From Pratylenchus scribneri (taxonomy: Eukaryota; Nematoda; Chromadorea; Rhabditida; Pratylenchidae), in assembly GCA_030063045.1 (NCBI GenBank), contig JAQSEB010000082.1, forward strand, positions 1,550,001-1,614,000: a stretch of DNA of 64,000 nucleotides. Reading direction: 5' to 3'. Within the stretch, counting starts at the first letter, position 1. Every line of letters starts with the position of its first letter. This document shows, piece after piece, positions 1-12,051 of this stretch. Made by a program: the position numbers and the translations under genes. A model generated the notes under the pieces. It was not told the origin of the DNA, searched no databases, and saw only the letters and a program-made list of their open reading frames with translations.

Positions 1-3000
1 GGATAGAGGAATTGGCTAACGGCCAGCGGGGTCATCGATGGGACCAATGACATCATCCAAGCTCGGTCGTCTACGGTCAGTTCAGAACCTGAAAGTTTGG
101 AAATTTTAATAATAAAAATTTAGGGATGTTTTGGCTGAGTGGGTGACTTTTCGGTTTTGTAAAATTTAGGTCTCGGGTTCGAATCCGCTCCGCGGCCAAT
201 GTTTTTTTTTTTCTGTCTCGATTGTCATTTTTATTATTTTTTATAAATTTTATTTTATAAATTTTAGATGAAATAGAGTATTTAGACCAAAATTGAGGCC
301 ATAAAATTGCTATTTTACCATTAAAAAACCATTTTTAAAACAAAAAATCCTATGCGAACCTCCATTCAATGAGTCATGGCGAACAATACAATTTGCGTGG
401 AGGGGCAAAAGTTTGGCCAATTCCGGCAGAATAAGTTGACCCATGGGCGCCGATTCACTGCATTTTTCCCGATAAGCAGCCAATATTTGTGCACACCGAA
501 TTGTCAATTCATCGCGCATTTCCTTTGGTGATTTCTCGCGAACAAATTGTTCAGCTAAAATTTTCATCAATTATTTTATTAAAAATGCCAAAAATTAACC
601 TTGTTTGAAAAGATGCGTAATCAAGCAATCCTCGTCAATTGATCGGTACAATTGGGGATAGTCGGCAGTGACTGGTAGGGAAAGCTAAACAAAAAATGGA
701 TTATAAAAATGTTGGAATTTATAATTGGCGAAAAGATTATAGCGGTTCAATGCTTCAATGGGTTGTCCTAAAATCTCTAAACCATATACTCAATCGATGT
801 CGATGATCTAATCAAGATGCGTCGATTGGTATATAATTTGTGGTGGTTTGGTCAAAATGAAAGGGTATTAAACCATTTAAACCATCTTTGGGTTTTGGTT
901 CTAAACTAATCTAAAATTGGTGAAATCTAAGCCAATTCATTATCAAATGATGCATTACGAAGAGATCTTTCAAACCATTGAACCGTCAACAGTTATAAAC
1001 TTTTTAACAAATTTCAAAATTTTTTTTCTAAATAAATCACGAACATTGTGAATGCGCAATCGTCGTTGACCGCCACAACTGGTGAAGAGGACGGCCATTT
1101 GGAAGAATGCCGGTTCTTTATCGCTTAGCTTGTCATCGTATTTGATTTCAATTTGTACGGATTTGTCACAGTCCAATGCGCCCATTTCAATGTCGGTGGT
1201 GTTTTGCATATAAAAATTGCCAAAAAAGCCAGTCGGCCGAATGCCTAAAAAATTTGATTAATATTAAATTTCTTTTATTTTTACCTGTTGAGGTGCGCAA
1301 CCGAAGCATAACATCGAACACAATTTCTCGGCTAATATTTTGGGCCAAATCGGCCAAAAAACGTTCGCCATCTCGTTCGGCCTATTTATTTATATTTTTT
1401 AAATTATTTAATAAACGACTTACATCAAAATATTGATATTTATAAATTGTGCCTCCCGTTGTGCACACCGCCGGCGCAATGTTGGCCACATCCACAAATG
1501 AGTTGGGGAAGAGGAACAAATCAATGGCGCATCCACTTTTAACGCATTCTTCGCCCAATTTTCCATAAAATTCAGTGGAGGATGACAAAACGTTCTAAAA
1601 AACAATTATTTGTTTTATACTTTTATTCTGTAAACCTTTTCCTTGTCGGTGCCCAAAACTTTGCGATCCTCTCTGTTTTTTAATTGGCCAGGTGCCTCCA
1701 ATGTTGGCAGGGAAGTGTGGAAAATTAACAATTTCCCGGCTCGATCGGCGCTTTTCAAGGCGTCCAAGCCAGCTTGCATCACCGGCCCTAAAGCCGTTTC
1801 CGTAATTCGAGTGTTTGAAAAATTGTTGACAATTTCGCGAAGACAGCTTAAAAATATGGGTAAATTAATTTATTCACCTATTTTGAACCTGTTCAATGCT
1901 TTTTCGGCCTGTTCAAATTCAACAAGGAATCCATCGACAAAAGGCACAAATATGTCGGAAATGTCATTCACAACCAGCATTTCCACATGTTCAGGTTGGC
2001 TCAAATTGTAAAAATGGATGGATTGATCGTAGGTGGCCAAGCCAATTCGCATTGTGGATTTGTCACGGAAATTCTCTCTGTAAAATTGCAAATTATGTTT
2101 AATTTTATTTATTTTACTGACTTGGGTAATTCGCGTAACAATTCGGTGATATTTCGACAGAACAATTCAACAAGGCCCGTTTTAATGGCATTGTATGAAA
2201 CATCGAGCATAAAAATAAATGCTGGTTGTTTTGGTGGAATTGAATTCTAAATGTCATTAAATTTACGAAAATTTATTGTTTATTTACTTTGCAATATTCT
2301 TTGGTGGCCACAAATTCATAGGAGCCCAAAAACAATTCCGGTCTATGTTGAATGTCGGTCCGCCGTCCGGTATGATCCAAATGTGCAAAATATTTTTCAG
2401 CAACTGCACAAATTCCACAATTTAAATATTTAATCAAATAAATTTACTTACTGTTTGAATTAGCCTTGCAAAAAGGGCAACGAAATTTGCGACCACCGTC
2501 AATGAATTCCATAAATGGGCACATATAGGCTTTGCAGCGTTGACAACGAACGGGTCCAATGTCACCCAAATCAATGGTTGGAGGTGGATACTAAAAATTA
2601 ATAAATTAAATTTGAATATAGGATAGTAATTTAATTTGTCAGAAAAAAAGTATTGAAAATGGCGAAAAGATCATTGCTGTTCAATGGTTTGTCCTATACC
2701 CTTCAAACCCATTACCCAATCGATAAATCCATTTGTATGGTTTTGGTCAAATTTGAAAGGTATTAAATCGTTAAACCATCTTACGATTTTTGTTTCTAAA
2801 CTAACTGTTTAAATAAATATTATCAAATTATCACCTCGAAGAAAATTTTCGATTGATTATAGGGTTTGGTGGTCTAGGACAATGGACAAATCATTGAAGA
2901 CTGAACCGATATAATCTTTTCGCCTATTTAAATATTTGATATTTCCCTTTGAAAATAACCTCGGATTGATTCAACTTGGCAAAGGGCGTAATGGCCAAGG

Positions 3001-3747
3001 ACAATGGCAAATGTGATGCCTTTGTCATATCACTGTTTTGCGGGACGGCATATAATGTTGAACGCATAAATTTGGGATTAGAATTGCCTGAATATAATTT
3101 CAATTAAATGAGAATTTTAATAATGAATAAACCTTGATCCTGAGCGATAAATTCCGTTGTAACGAGAGGCGGTAATTCGGCTTGTGGAAATCCAGTTGGG
3201 AAAAGGCCGGAACGGGAACTTCGGTCATCCTCAACAACTTGAACCTGGAATTTCGATGTTTATTGTTTTTTTATTTCTCGCTTACGAGGCTGGGCATCAT
3301 ATCCGGATCCAATCTTTGTTGCCTTTGTTGGGCTGGAGGCATTCCGGGTGGAAAACCAGCACCACCCATTCCTGGTGCTGTTGGTGGTCCCATTGGCGGA
3401 TATGGCCCTGCAGTTGGTGGTTGTCCCGGCATTGGCATCATTGATGGTTGCGGTGGCATTGGTTGTGGTTGTCCCGGCATTTGCATCATTGATGGTTGCG
3501 GTGGCATTGGTTGTGGTTGTCCCGGCATCGCCATCATTGATGGTTGCGGTGGCATTGGTTGTGGTTGTCCTTGCATTTGCATCATTGATGGTTGTTGTGG
3601 CATTTGCATCATTGATTGTTGCGGCGGCATTTGCATCATTGGTGGTTGTCCCGGCATTTGCATCATTGATTGTTGTGGTGGCATTTGCATCATTGATGGT
3701 TTCGGTGGCATTGGCATCATTGATGGTTGTTGTGGCATTTGCATCAT
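1..3747 (-). CDS. sec24: SEC24C/D-type COPII cargo-adaptor subunit, multi-exon, 3' part outside window
   Basis: SEC24 forms the inner COPII coat with SEC23 and selects cargo at ER exit sites. The N-terminus (3747 down to about 3290) is a low-complexity region built on repeats of QPSMMQMP. Further exons give [14 protein letters not shown] and then the four-cysteine zinc finger (about 2590-2455: [18 protein letters not shown], then CPFCKANS), typical of SEC24C/D. The trunk domain follows ([46 protein letters not shown]), then beta-sandwich QRRLRIHNV and helical [19 protein letters not shown]. The last exon inside the window is 1-88; it continues across a phase-1 intron (donor about 359) and ends in SQFLYP, just before the expected gelsolin-like domain. 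The start at 3747 is the first Met of the repeat; an upstream exon is not excluded. An inverted-repeat element and a SINE lie in its introns. Confidence 0.93.
121..255 (+). mobile_element. tRNA-derived SINE copy
   Basis: An A-box-like TGGCTGAGTGG is followed by tttgtaaaatttaggtctcg and a B-box GGTTCGAATCC (176-186), then a tail (tctcgattgtcatttttatt) shared with other copies in the window. It lies in an intron of sec24, antisense to it. Confidence 0.7.
727..1003. mobile_element. Inverted-repeat element family 1 (MITE-like), sec24 intron and edge
   Basis: Starts GGCGAAAAGATTATAGCGGT and ends with a degraded complement (ccattgaaccgtcaacagtt). The internal part (TTAAACCATTTAAACCATCT, GGTTTTGGTTCTAAACTAAT, ATCGATAGATCTC-like blocks) is shared with the other family-1 copies. 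Its right end abuts coding exon sequence. Confidence 0.75.
2650..2930. mobile_element. Inverted-repeat element family 1, best-preserved copy
   Basis: The left end GGCGAAAAGATCATTGCTGT (2661) is mirrored by the right end ending AATCTTTTCGCC (2924), giving imperfect terminal inverted repeats of about 25-30 bp. It is about 264 bp long, lies in a sec24 intron and has no coding capacity. Confidence 0.8.
3300..3747 (-). repeat. Coding minisatellite for [12 protein letters not shown] repeats in SEC24 N-terminus
   Basis: Imperfect tandem repeats of 24-30 bp (gcatcattgatggttgc and variants on the + strand) encode Met/Gln/Pro-rich units such as [10 protein letters not shown] and [13 protein letters not shown]24C/D proteins normally have a Pro/Gln-rich disordered N-terminus, so the function is ordinary, but the regularity suggests recent slippage. 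The opposite strand is also open here and should not be called a gene. Confidence 0.85.
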
Positions 3748-4212
3748 TGATTTTTTAGATTTTACAAAGCTAAAAATGAGTTTTCGAAGCTCAAGTCAAA
3801 TATACTTAAGTTTTAAGCTTAGCTTAGCTTATTTGTATTTGCAAAATTGTCGTAAATTTTTCATGCAATTCGTTATGTTAATATTTTCCATTTTATTGTG
3901 TGAAAGATGACAGTGACCGGCGCCCGCCCCCCGCCCCGACAGAGAGTTTTTTCTGGTTTGCCACTGGCTTGGCTAACTTCTCCCAAACATTTTGGGTTTT
4001 TGTTCCTATTTTGGCATTTTTTGATAAAATTTCAACCAAAAATGCAATAAAAAGGAAAATTTTTGGATTATTAAAATTTGATAAAATATGAGAAAAATTT
4101 CTTGAACAGATCTAACCACTTTCTAATATCTTTCATCATTAAAAGATCAAGGCTGGCTTCAAACTCAAATTATAATTAATAAAACCTTTTGTGCATATTA
4201 AAAATTGATGAA
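3748..4212. promoter_or_regulatory. Shared divergent promoter region of sec24 and xpo4
   Basis: About 465 bp separate the two start codons, which face away from each other. It includes a GC-richer patch (cgcccgccccccgccccgac near 3922) in otherwise AT-rich DNA. No specific factor site can be named. A bidirectional promoter is inferred from the arrangement only. Confidence 0.5.
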
Positions 4213-7200
4213 ATGACTACATCAGTCGAAGATGTATCAAAATTAGAATTGGCTGCTCAAATTGTCATGGTAAAAAAAGGAATTTTTTTATTTAATTCTC
4301 AAAATTTAGGCTCCGCCAAATCAAGTGACAGTCCAGGATCGGAAGGATGCTGAGGCTTTGTTCATGCAATTACGCGAGGGTGCACTTTCGGTGGAAACAT
4401 GCAGGCAAATACTCGAATCAACACAGAATCAATTCTTCATGTTTGAACTTGCACGCGCTTTGGTTGCCCGGATGCTCAAGGAATGGTCAAAATTTAGCAT
4501 AGAAGATGTGAGAACCATCATTGCATATTTGCTGAATTTTCCTGTGAATCATTCAAAGTAAATTAAATTTTTATCTTTTTAAAATTGTTGTTTTTTTGTA
4601 GCCTTCCTAATTTTGTTTCCACCGAAATGTTTCATTCAGGTTTTTTTTACAAATTAAAGCAATTAACAAAATGCATTTTGCAGCCGCAAAGATCATAAAA
4701 AGGAGCAGCCTTGCAATGCCAGATATCTTCCCCGGTTTAATTGCAATTTTGGAGAGTTTACTCAGCAATGAGAATCCGCAATTGGTTTTTATTTTTAAAT
4801 AATCCTTTAATTGAAAATTTTGCAGCAAGCTTACGGCTTGCAAACCATTGAACTAATTTCAACGGAGTTCTTGTCTGCATGGCGTTCTTCAAACATTTCA
4901 ATTTCATGGGATTTTCACCTTAGAGCGAAAAAACAATTCGAGGTTCCATAAATTTTTTTAAAATCTAATTGATTGAAAATTTAGGATATTCTTTTGAAAC
5001 AATTGATGCAACTTTCCCTTCGAACTTTGTCAAATCTGATGAACACTTCGGATCTCAGTTCCCAGTTGGACCAGCAAATTTGCGACAAATTCTTGCGAGT
5101 GGCTTCACTGATTTTTTGCTGGAATTTTTCGCCAAAATATCTTTATTTGCACTTTAAAATCCTCATTTCCGCCCTTCGCTCCAACACATTTCGACCGCCC
5201 GAATCATGGCATGACATTTTCCGCGACACAACAATTATCACATTTTTTATGGAGGTTTGTCATTATTTTTGTCTAAATTAAATTACCTTAATTTATAGTT
5301 GCACTCCCGGGTGCGTTACAATGAACAACTTTGCCAAAATTCCATGCTCTGCCTCACACAACTTTCTTCCCTGATGGGCGATGCACTCGGCCCATCCGGC
5401 CCAATTGTTCTCATTTTGCCTCAAGTTGGGGATATTTCTGGTACAATTTTTTATTAAAATTAAATTTTATCCTAAATTTAGAACGTCGATTGGCCACTTC
5501 AATGGGCGGAGGCGAAGTTGCAATGGAAAAGGGGGCGGGTGACAAAAAAGTTTTGCATGATCAATATGTCCAATTGTTCAGCCACCATTTGATTGAATTG
5601 TTCTCAAAGTAAGCCCAATAATTCTCCTACTAATAATTATTCTTGTAGTTATGTGCTCGATTATGAGATGGCCCCACTGAGTCTGGTCATTTACAAACTG
5701 ATAACTTGCCATCCAATGGCCATTTTTGAACGATTCCCGCAAGATTTACTGACAAAATTCATTGATTTCATTGTGGCCAATATTTTGAGACTCACCCAAC
5801 CGGCAATGGATTTGGCTTTGGTGAGTTCCAAACATTTAATAATTCAATGAATTTAACCCTTTTCCTCAGAAAAATGATCAAACTTATCATGAGCCGTTGA
5901 CAAATTTGTTCCAAGTTTGGCGCACGATCCTTCGATCGGCTCACATGTTCAACGAGGAAATTGGCAAAATGATTGGGGAAAGGAATACGGCCATCATCGA
6001 TGCATTCATCAAATCCGTTTTATCGCCTCCATTTGGAACCAGGACAAAGGTTTTTTATACTTAAATTTGTTAACAATTTCTAAATATTTTTTAGCCATCC
6101 AACGAGGAAATCTTCGAAGAGAGTGAGGAGGATGAAGATGACCGGACTGTCTTTATGGATGTGCTCTGCGATGTTGGCTACTTTTCACTGAATTCAATTG
6201 ACTATTTTGTGGAATACATTTCAAAGTAATTAAAATTTATTCATTTTATTTAATAATTTCAATTTTCGATCAATGGTCCAACGTTTAGGCGAATTACATT
6301 CAGTGAATTTGGAGACAATTAACCAAGAACATTTACAAATATGGCAGGAGGATTTCCACTGGCTTTTGTTGTTAACCGGTAAAAATTTTGAAAAAATGTT
6401 TAATCTTTTGATATTCAGGCTATTTCATTCGGCAACCGGCCTATAGTAATATTGGGAATTTCCCGGAGGAGTTGGCCATTAGATGTAAAATTGTTTTTAT
6501 TTTCTTATTAAAATTTGGTCATTTTTGTTAAAAGGTTTGAACGGATTTAAAGAGGGCGAATTTACTCGATTGGAAGATTTTGAGCCACTTTTCACCCAAT
6601 GCATCAACAATCCGCCATTTGACCCGTCAACTTATCCACACAAATTGGACCCAATTACATTGTGAATTGATTAATTAATTAATTTTTGGAATATTAATTG
6701 ATAAATTTGCAGAATTTCCACTCAAATTCTCAGTTGGTTCAGTATGGAACATCAAATGTTGGCCCTTCTCGACCCGAATGCCCCACTTTTGAGTCCGGCT
6801 TTGTGCCAAACCAGTCTATGGCAATTTTCTCTGTTGATGTAATTTTTATTTGAATTTTTAATTAATAATTATTTTGAAGGATTGTTTTGACTCCAAATTC
6901 ACCGAATGATTCGATTGTCGGAGGAAACCCACATGAAGAGGAAGTAGAGGAAGAGGATGACAAATTGGCCCAACAATGGAAGGACATTAAGCATTTGCCA
7001 TCAATTTCGCCCAAATCTCAACTTTCGGCAAAAATAATTCAAATGGCGTTGGAAAAGTTGTTCACAATTTTGTCAAAAATGTCCGGCGAAAAGAGGTTTT
7101 TTATTACATTTTCCTATGAATTTATTTTTTTATACTTATATTTTAAAGGCTATGCACGGATGTGATCGAATTATTGATCAATTTTGCTGAATATCGCTCG

Positions 7201-9321
7201 GAGGAATTGGCCACAAATGATTATTTGTATTTGTTGCTCAGCAAATTGCCTATTGGTAAGCAAAAATAATTGAATTTAGATTACTTAAAAAATTATTTGA
7301 TTAGCAAAGTGTTACATTGGCTCAATGGTTTAGGCATTTGAAATTTATTTTTTAGGTCTAGGGTTCGATTCCCCGCAACTGCTAATAATTTTTCCCTCCC
7401 AAATCTGGATATCCAATTCAATTTTTTTTGAAATTTTCTAGAAATTTTTAAATCTCAATTTATTAATTCAAGAAAATCTTCCAATTCGCCGTCAATTTGT
7501 CAAATCATTGGTGGTAATTGGCTCTTCAGTGGAATCCAATGAAGTTCGGGAGAGGATGAACGAATTGGTTGGTCACATTTTTCCATATTTTTCCATATTT
7601 ATTTAATATTTTTGGAATAGATTCTCCAACCATTGCGCACTCGTTTTTTGCAACTTTGCCAAAATCATCAATCCGGCGGCCAAACCACCGAATCTCAGCT
7701 GGCGGACTATTTTGAATGTTTTACGGGAGTGGCCGACGCGGGACAAGCGGACAATGCGCCAATATTATTTAGTAAAAATTAAATTAAAAAATAATATTTA
7801 ATTTTGATTTGCAGAATTCCTTGAGCCAATTTTCGATTATTGCGTCCCACTGATTCGATCCAAATCCTCCTTTCAATTGCTGATTGTTTCCATTTTGGAT
7901 TTCATCAAATCAACAACGGATGTCCTCTTTTTCTATGGTTAGTTTTGCTCATTTTTAACATTTTATTTTAATTTTCGCCGTATATTTCAGTCGAATCAAG
8001 GACCGAAACAATGGCATATTATAATTTACTGCTCGCCATCATTAATGCTTATAAGGTTTATAGTTAAATTTAATTAATAATTTAATTATTTTTCATAGGA
8101 AACCCAACTCCAACGTTTTGTCACTTTTTCATCCGGTGATGAGGAGGAAGAACAACAAACCCAGGATTTGGCCACACTCATCGAAATCCTCTGCCTTTCC
8201 ATTTCAAAAACATATTTGCCAATTGGCGAGAGCGGAAATAATGCATTGGAATCGGCCAAAGTCTCACTTCATGGTATTTTTTTTTTTAAATTAAAAATTT
8301 ATTTAATAAAAGTTATTTAATACCTCTTTCGGTCGAATTATTTAATTTTTCGTCTAAAAATGTGCTGCAAAATTTAATGCATAAAAGTAAAAAACCAAGT
8401 TCGAAAAAAACATCGTCTTCTGAAAGGATTCGAACACGAGACCTAATTTTTTTAAAAAAAAAGATGAAGGGTCATCCCTTTGGTTTAAAATTTTCAAAAA
8501 ATTCTTTTGGTAAAATCAATTTTTATAAAATCTAGCCTCTAGCTAACCTAAATTTAACCGTAAAACCATTGATTTAAATTCCTTCCAACCAATTTAAATT
8601 ATTGATTTATTAAGGTCTCGAAACATTGCTCCCATTGATGAGTGAGGACCTGCTGAAAGTCCCTCAACTTTGCACGTCATTTTTCCGACTTCTCATTTTC
8701 ATTTCGGACATTGCCCCGGGCGCATTGATTCAAGTTTCCGAACAAATGTTGAATGGCGTTTTTGGCTGCGTTCAAATGGCATTGGACAATGTTTTCGGCA
8801 TTGAACGGGTTCGATCAGCGCTCGAAATTGTCACAAATTTGTCGACTTTTTGCCTCACCGAAATCCAAAAAGGCAAATCCAGCTTGGACAATTTTATGGC
8901 CAGAAATGTGCTCAAATTAATTCCCGTAAGTTCGACAATAAAAACTATATTTTATTTTTTAAAGAAAATTTTTGAATTGGCCATGCACTTCTCATGTGAA
9001 ATGGACATTTTCAATGAGGCCACCGGTGCACTTTTTTCAATTCTTCAGCTGGATTCGGTCAGTTAATTTACCTTAAATATTTAATCAATAATTTTTAATA
9101 AATTTTAGGACACTTTCCGGGCCTACGTTGGTCAATTGCTGTCATTTCCGGCCAACCAGGACACTAAACCCCAATTGGAGCAAGCATTCACCAAATTGTT
9201 AACATTTTCGGAGGAGGAATTCGCCAAACAACGAACATATACGGCTTCGAGAAAGCGCAATTTCCAGAACAAATTCCAAGAATTTTTGGTTGAAGTCAGC
9301 GGCTCACTTTGCCTCAATTGA
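4213..9321 (+). CDS. xpo4: Exportin-4 (XPO4), importin-beta family nuclear transport receptor
   Basis: XPO4 is a RanGTP-dependent karyopherin that in animals exports eIF5A and SMAD3 and imports SOX factors. The first exon (4213-4269, MTTSVEDVSKLELAAQIVM) joins an exon starting APPNQVTVQDRKDAEALF, which parallels the N-terminus of vertebrate XPO4. The pattern of alpha-solenoid helices then continues through about 20 small exons, separated mostly by 40-70 bp introns. Recognisable later parts include FEESEEDEDDRTVFMDVLCDVGYFSL (about 6112-6190), an acidic loop near 6940 and the C-terminal exon ending FQEFLVEVSGSLCLN at 9321. Two introns carry tRNA-derived SINE copies (about 7.35 kb sense, 8.4 kb antisense). 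A poly(A)-signal-like AATAAATAAA follows at about 9472, and the next gene on the same strand starts 265 bp downstream. Not every splice site was verified. Confidence 0.9.
7305..7410 (+). mobile_element. tRNA-derived SINE copy in xpo4 intron
   Basis: TTGGCTCAATGGTTTAGGC (A-box-like) and GGGTTCGATTCCCC (B-box) flank a T-rich spacer ending AGGTCTA. It is in the same orientation as xpo4. Confidence 0.65.
8340..8510 (-). mobile_element. tRNA-derived SINE copy in xpo4 intron, antisense
   Basis: The reverse B-box GGATTCGAACACGAGACCT (about 8426-8444) is followed by a poly-A stretch matching the tttgtaaaattt spacer of other copies. Confidence 0.65.
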
Positions 9322-9586
9322 TGATTTTATTATGGACATTAATTCCCACCATTTTCCGCCTCTTCCTTCACTCATTGTTGCTAAATATTTTTATGTTTTC
9401 CCCCAAATACGGGCATATTTTTTGCATCAATTTGTTCGCTTTATTTTCAATCAATTTTTGCATTTTTTTGAATAAATAAAATTGAGGTCAAATAAATTTG
9501 GATTCATTAAAAATTTTGTGAATATCAAATAATTTTATTTAAATTAATTTATTTATACTTAAACATTTTTGTAGTTTTTTAAGGGA

Positions 9587-12051
9587 ATGAATGTACAATT
9601 TTTACTTCGTAACAAAATTATTCAGCGTACAATTTCATTGAAAAGAATAAAAAAACTGCATATTCTCGGAATAGAATCCAGGTAAATAAATTCCAGAAAT
9701 TTTCATTCCAAAATAAAATGAATTAATTTAAGTTGCGACGATGCAGCAATTTCAATTGTACATTTTGAGGGGAGGAAAGTGCTCACCGATCGACGAAGTT
9801 CCGATTATGCCGTCCTTGCAAGGGCCGGAGGCGTTCTTCCATATGCTTCAGCGAGGCATGTAGGCAAATTTAATTTTGTAAATTCAATTTAAAACCAATT
9901 ATTTTTAAAATTTTTTGTAACTTTTAGCGAATTTCTCTGGTAAAATATTTTCGGTTCAAAATACTGTTTTTTAATCTAGAAATTTATTGTAGAGCGTTTA
10001 AAATTGTCTATTAAACCCAAAAAAAACTTCCTCTGAGCGGATTCGAACCCGAGACCTCTAATTTTTACAAAAAGAACCCCTCCCCCTTGTTAGGATCAAA
10101 ATTTAAAAAAAATGTTGATAAAATTTTTATTAAACCCTGAATAGCCCTGAACCTAATCATAATGAATCCACCAATAATTAATAATCCTCCCCAAAAATAT
10201 ATTTCCAGCATCAATTGGCCATTCCCCGACTCATTTCTGAATGCTTTGCTGAATCCGGCATCCGTGCCTCCGACATTGATGCAGTGGCTGTCTCAAATCG
10301 ACCAGGAATTGTGGTTTCATTGAGAGTTGGCATCAATTATGCGCTCAGTTTTGCCAGGTAAACAAATTAAGAATTATTTTTATTTTATTTTTTTATAATT
10401 AATTCAAATTCAAGATCCATTCGTCGACCCCTCATCCTTGTCCACCATATGCGTGCCCATGCCCTTACAATGCGACTGTTCGACTCGAACTTATCATTTC
10501 CATTTGCCGTTTTGCTCATTTCCGGCGCCCATTGTCTCTTCTGCCTCGCCGAAAGTCCATTCCATTTTCGGATATTGGTCAAATCCGAGGAGGGCAGCAG
10601 TCCGGGCGAATGTTTGGACAAATTGGCACGGCAAATGGACATTCCACCCAAAAATGGTCATTATGGTGCCGCATTAGAGGAAATGGCAAAAAGGTAAGGC
10701 CAAAATGCCATTGATTGTGAAATAATTTTAGGCTGATATGTAATTTAATTTTTGAAATTTTATTCTTTTTGAAATTTTATTTTTTTTTTGAAATTTTAAT
10801 TTTTTGAAATTTTAATTTTTTGAAATTTTAATTTTTGAAATTTTAAATTTTTGAAATTTTATTTTTTTTTTTGAAATTTTACTTTTTTGAATTTTTGGAA
10901 AATTTATGAATTCCAATTTTCTAAACTTTTAATTTTATTTAGTTGTTCACCTCAATCCTACCAAAATTACAAAATTCCATTACGCCGCAAAATCATTGAA
11001 AACAACGATTGGAATTTTGATTCGTTGAAGCAAAGATATTTGGCAAGAATAAAATTGGACAAAAAGAAAATGGACAAAGCACAACATTCGGAGGAGGAAA
11101 AAAGAAATGAAATTGCGAATTTATGTGCCGCTATTCAGGTAGAGTTAAAACGAAAAAATGATTAAATTAATTCATTATTTTTGTCAATTGTTTCTATAAT
11201 TTTTTTAAAGGAATCTGTCATTGAATATGTTTGCCTTCATTTGGAACCGGCCCTCGCATTTTGTGCCCAAAATGTGCCCGAATTCATCGCAAATCCGGCC
11301 ACAAGAAATTTGGTCGTCTCCGGTGGAGTTGCTGCCAATGCCCAATTTCTGAAAACAATTCGCAGTGTTTCGGCCAAATACCAATTCAATGTGGCCGTTC
11401 CACCGCCCAATTTGTGCTCAGACAATGGAGTGATGGTGAGAAAGGGAATTAGGGTTTAATAATTTCACAAAAATTGAAAATTGGCTAACACCAGCAGAAT
11501 TAAAATTTAAATTCCGGGCTAGCTTATTTCGGAAATCTCGGCTTCTAGACTTCGTACGGACTCCAGAATGGACTCATTCGAATTGGCATAGTCAATTTAG
11601 TCTATAAAATTTTCATTTCAAACCGGTAAGACCTTGCCATGAAAAACTGAACCATTGTTTAAACCCAAACCGGTTTAGTTTACTAACTTTTGTCTAGGCC
11701 TTATTTCATATCGGAAATTAAAATTTCTTAGACTAAATCGACAATGTCGAGTCGAATAAACCTATTCTCAAGTCTTTGGACTGCCGAGAAGCCGAGATTT
11801 CGAATATTAACTGTACCATATTCATTTATTATTTTTAGGTGGCTTGGACTGGCGCAGAAATGTTCAATTGGATTAAAAGTGGAAAGGAAATACCTGCAGA
11901 AAATGGAAATGGCGAGGAAGCGCACATTTATTGGCCAAATGAATTACCGGATTCATTACCAGCATTTCCTAGGGCACAAATTGGGCCGGAAATGCAATGG
12001 AGAAAAACAGAAAAGAAGGAGGAAATTTTCAGAGTTCAAAATACACTTTAG
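9587..12051 (+). CDS. osgepl1: Mitochondrial tRNA N6-adenosine threonylcarbamoyltransferase (OSGEPL1/Qri7)
   Basis: This Kae1/TsaD-family enzyme transfers threonylcarbamoyl to A37 of ANN-decoding tRNAs in mitochondria. The short N-terminus (MNVQFLLRNKIIQRTISLKR) is basic and non-acidic, as expected for a mitochondrial presequence. LGIESSCDDAAISIV follows at once; that motif is split by an intron. Then come HQLAIPRLI, NRPGIVVSLRVGINYAL and the metal-binding HHMRAHAL. LISGAHC stands where family members usually have LISGGH. GECLDKLAR, LVVSGGVAANAQFL and DNGVMVAWTG complete the ASKHA fold. The start at 9587 is chosen because the alternative ATG at 9591 is quickly closed. A long intron (about 11436-11838) holds an inverted-repeat element; another (10.7-10.94 kb) holds a TTTGAAATTTTAAT tandem array. 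The last exon is 11839-12051. Confidence 0.92.
9960..10115 (-). mobile_element. tRNA-derived SINE copy in osgepl1 intron, antisense
   Basis: GGATTCGAACCCGAGACCTC (about 10039-10058) is a near-perfect reverse B-box with the flanking AGAGGTCTCGGG typical of the family. The tail part ataaacttcctctgagc precedes it. Confidence 0.7.
10750..10885. repeat. Intronic tandem array of a ~14-bp TTTGAAATTTTAAT unit
   Basis: About nine imperfect copies of gaaattttaattttt sit head-to-tail in an intron of osgepl1, with poly-T runs of varying length between them. It looks like slippage-generated AT-rich repeat and no function is apparent. Confidence 0.8.
11525..11808. mobile_element. Long inverted-repeat element (family 3) in osgepl1 intron
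   Basis: The left arm starts GGAAATCTCGGCTTCTAGAC and runs to TCAATTTAGTCTATAAAATT. The right arm ends CCGAGAAGCCGAGATTTCG and mirrors it over about 80 bp, with AGACTAAATCGACAATGTCG as the inner edge. The loop has two GGTTTAGTTTACTAA-like segments. It is non-coding and MITE-like. Confidence 0.75.

Noticed and set aside
3182..3910. Long + strand open frames rich in Gly/Ile/Cys opposite the SEC24 N-terminus
   Set aside because: Antisense shadow of the QPSMMQMP coding repeats; the minus-strand frame joins recognisable SEC24 exons.
7316..7382. Possible tRNA gene in an xpo4 intron
   Set aside because: B-box is good, but the spacer is T-rich and no cloverleaf can be drawn; it shares its structure with the SINE family.
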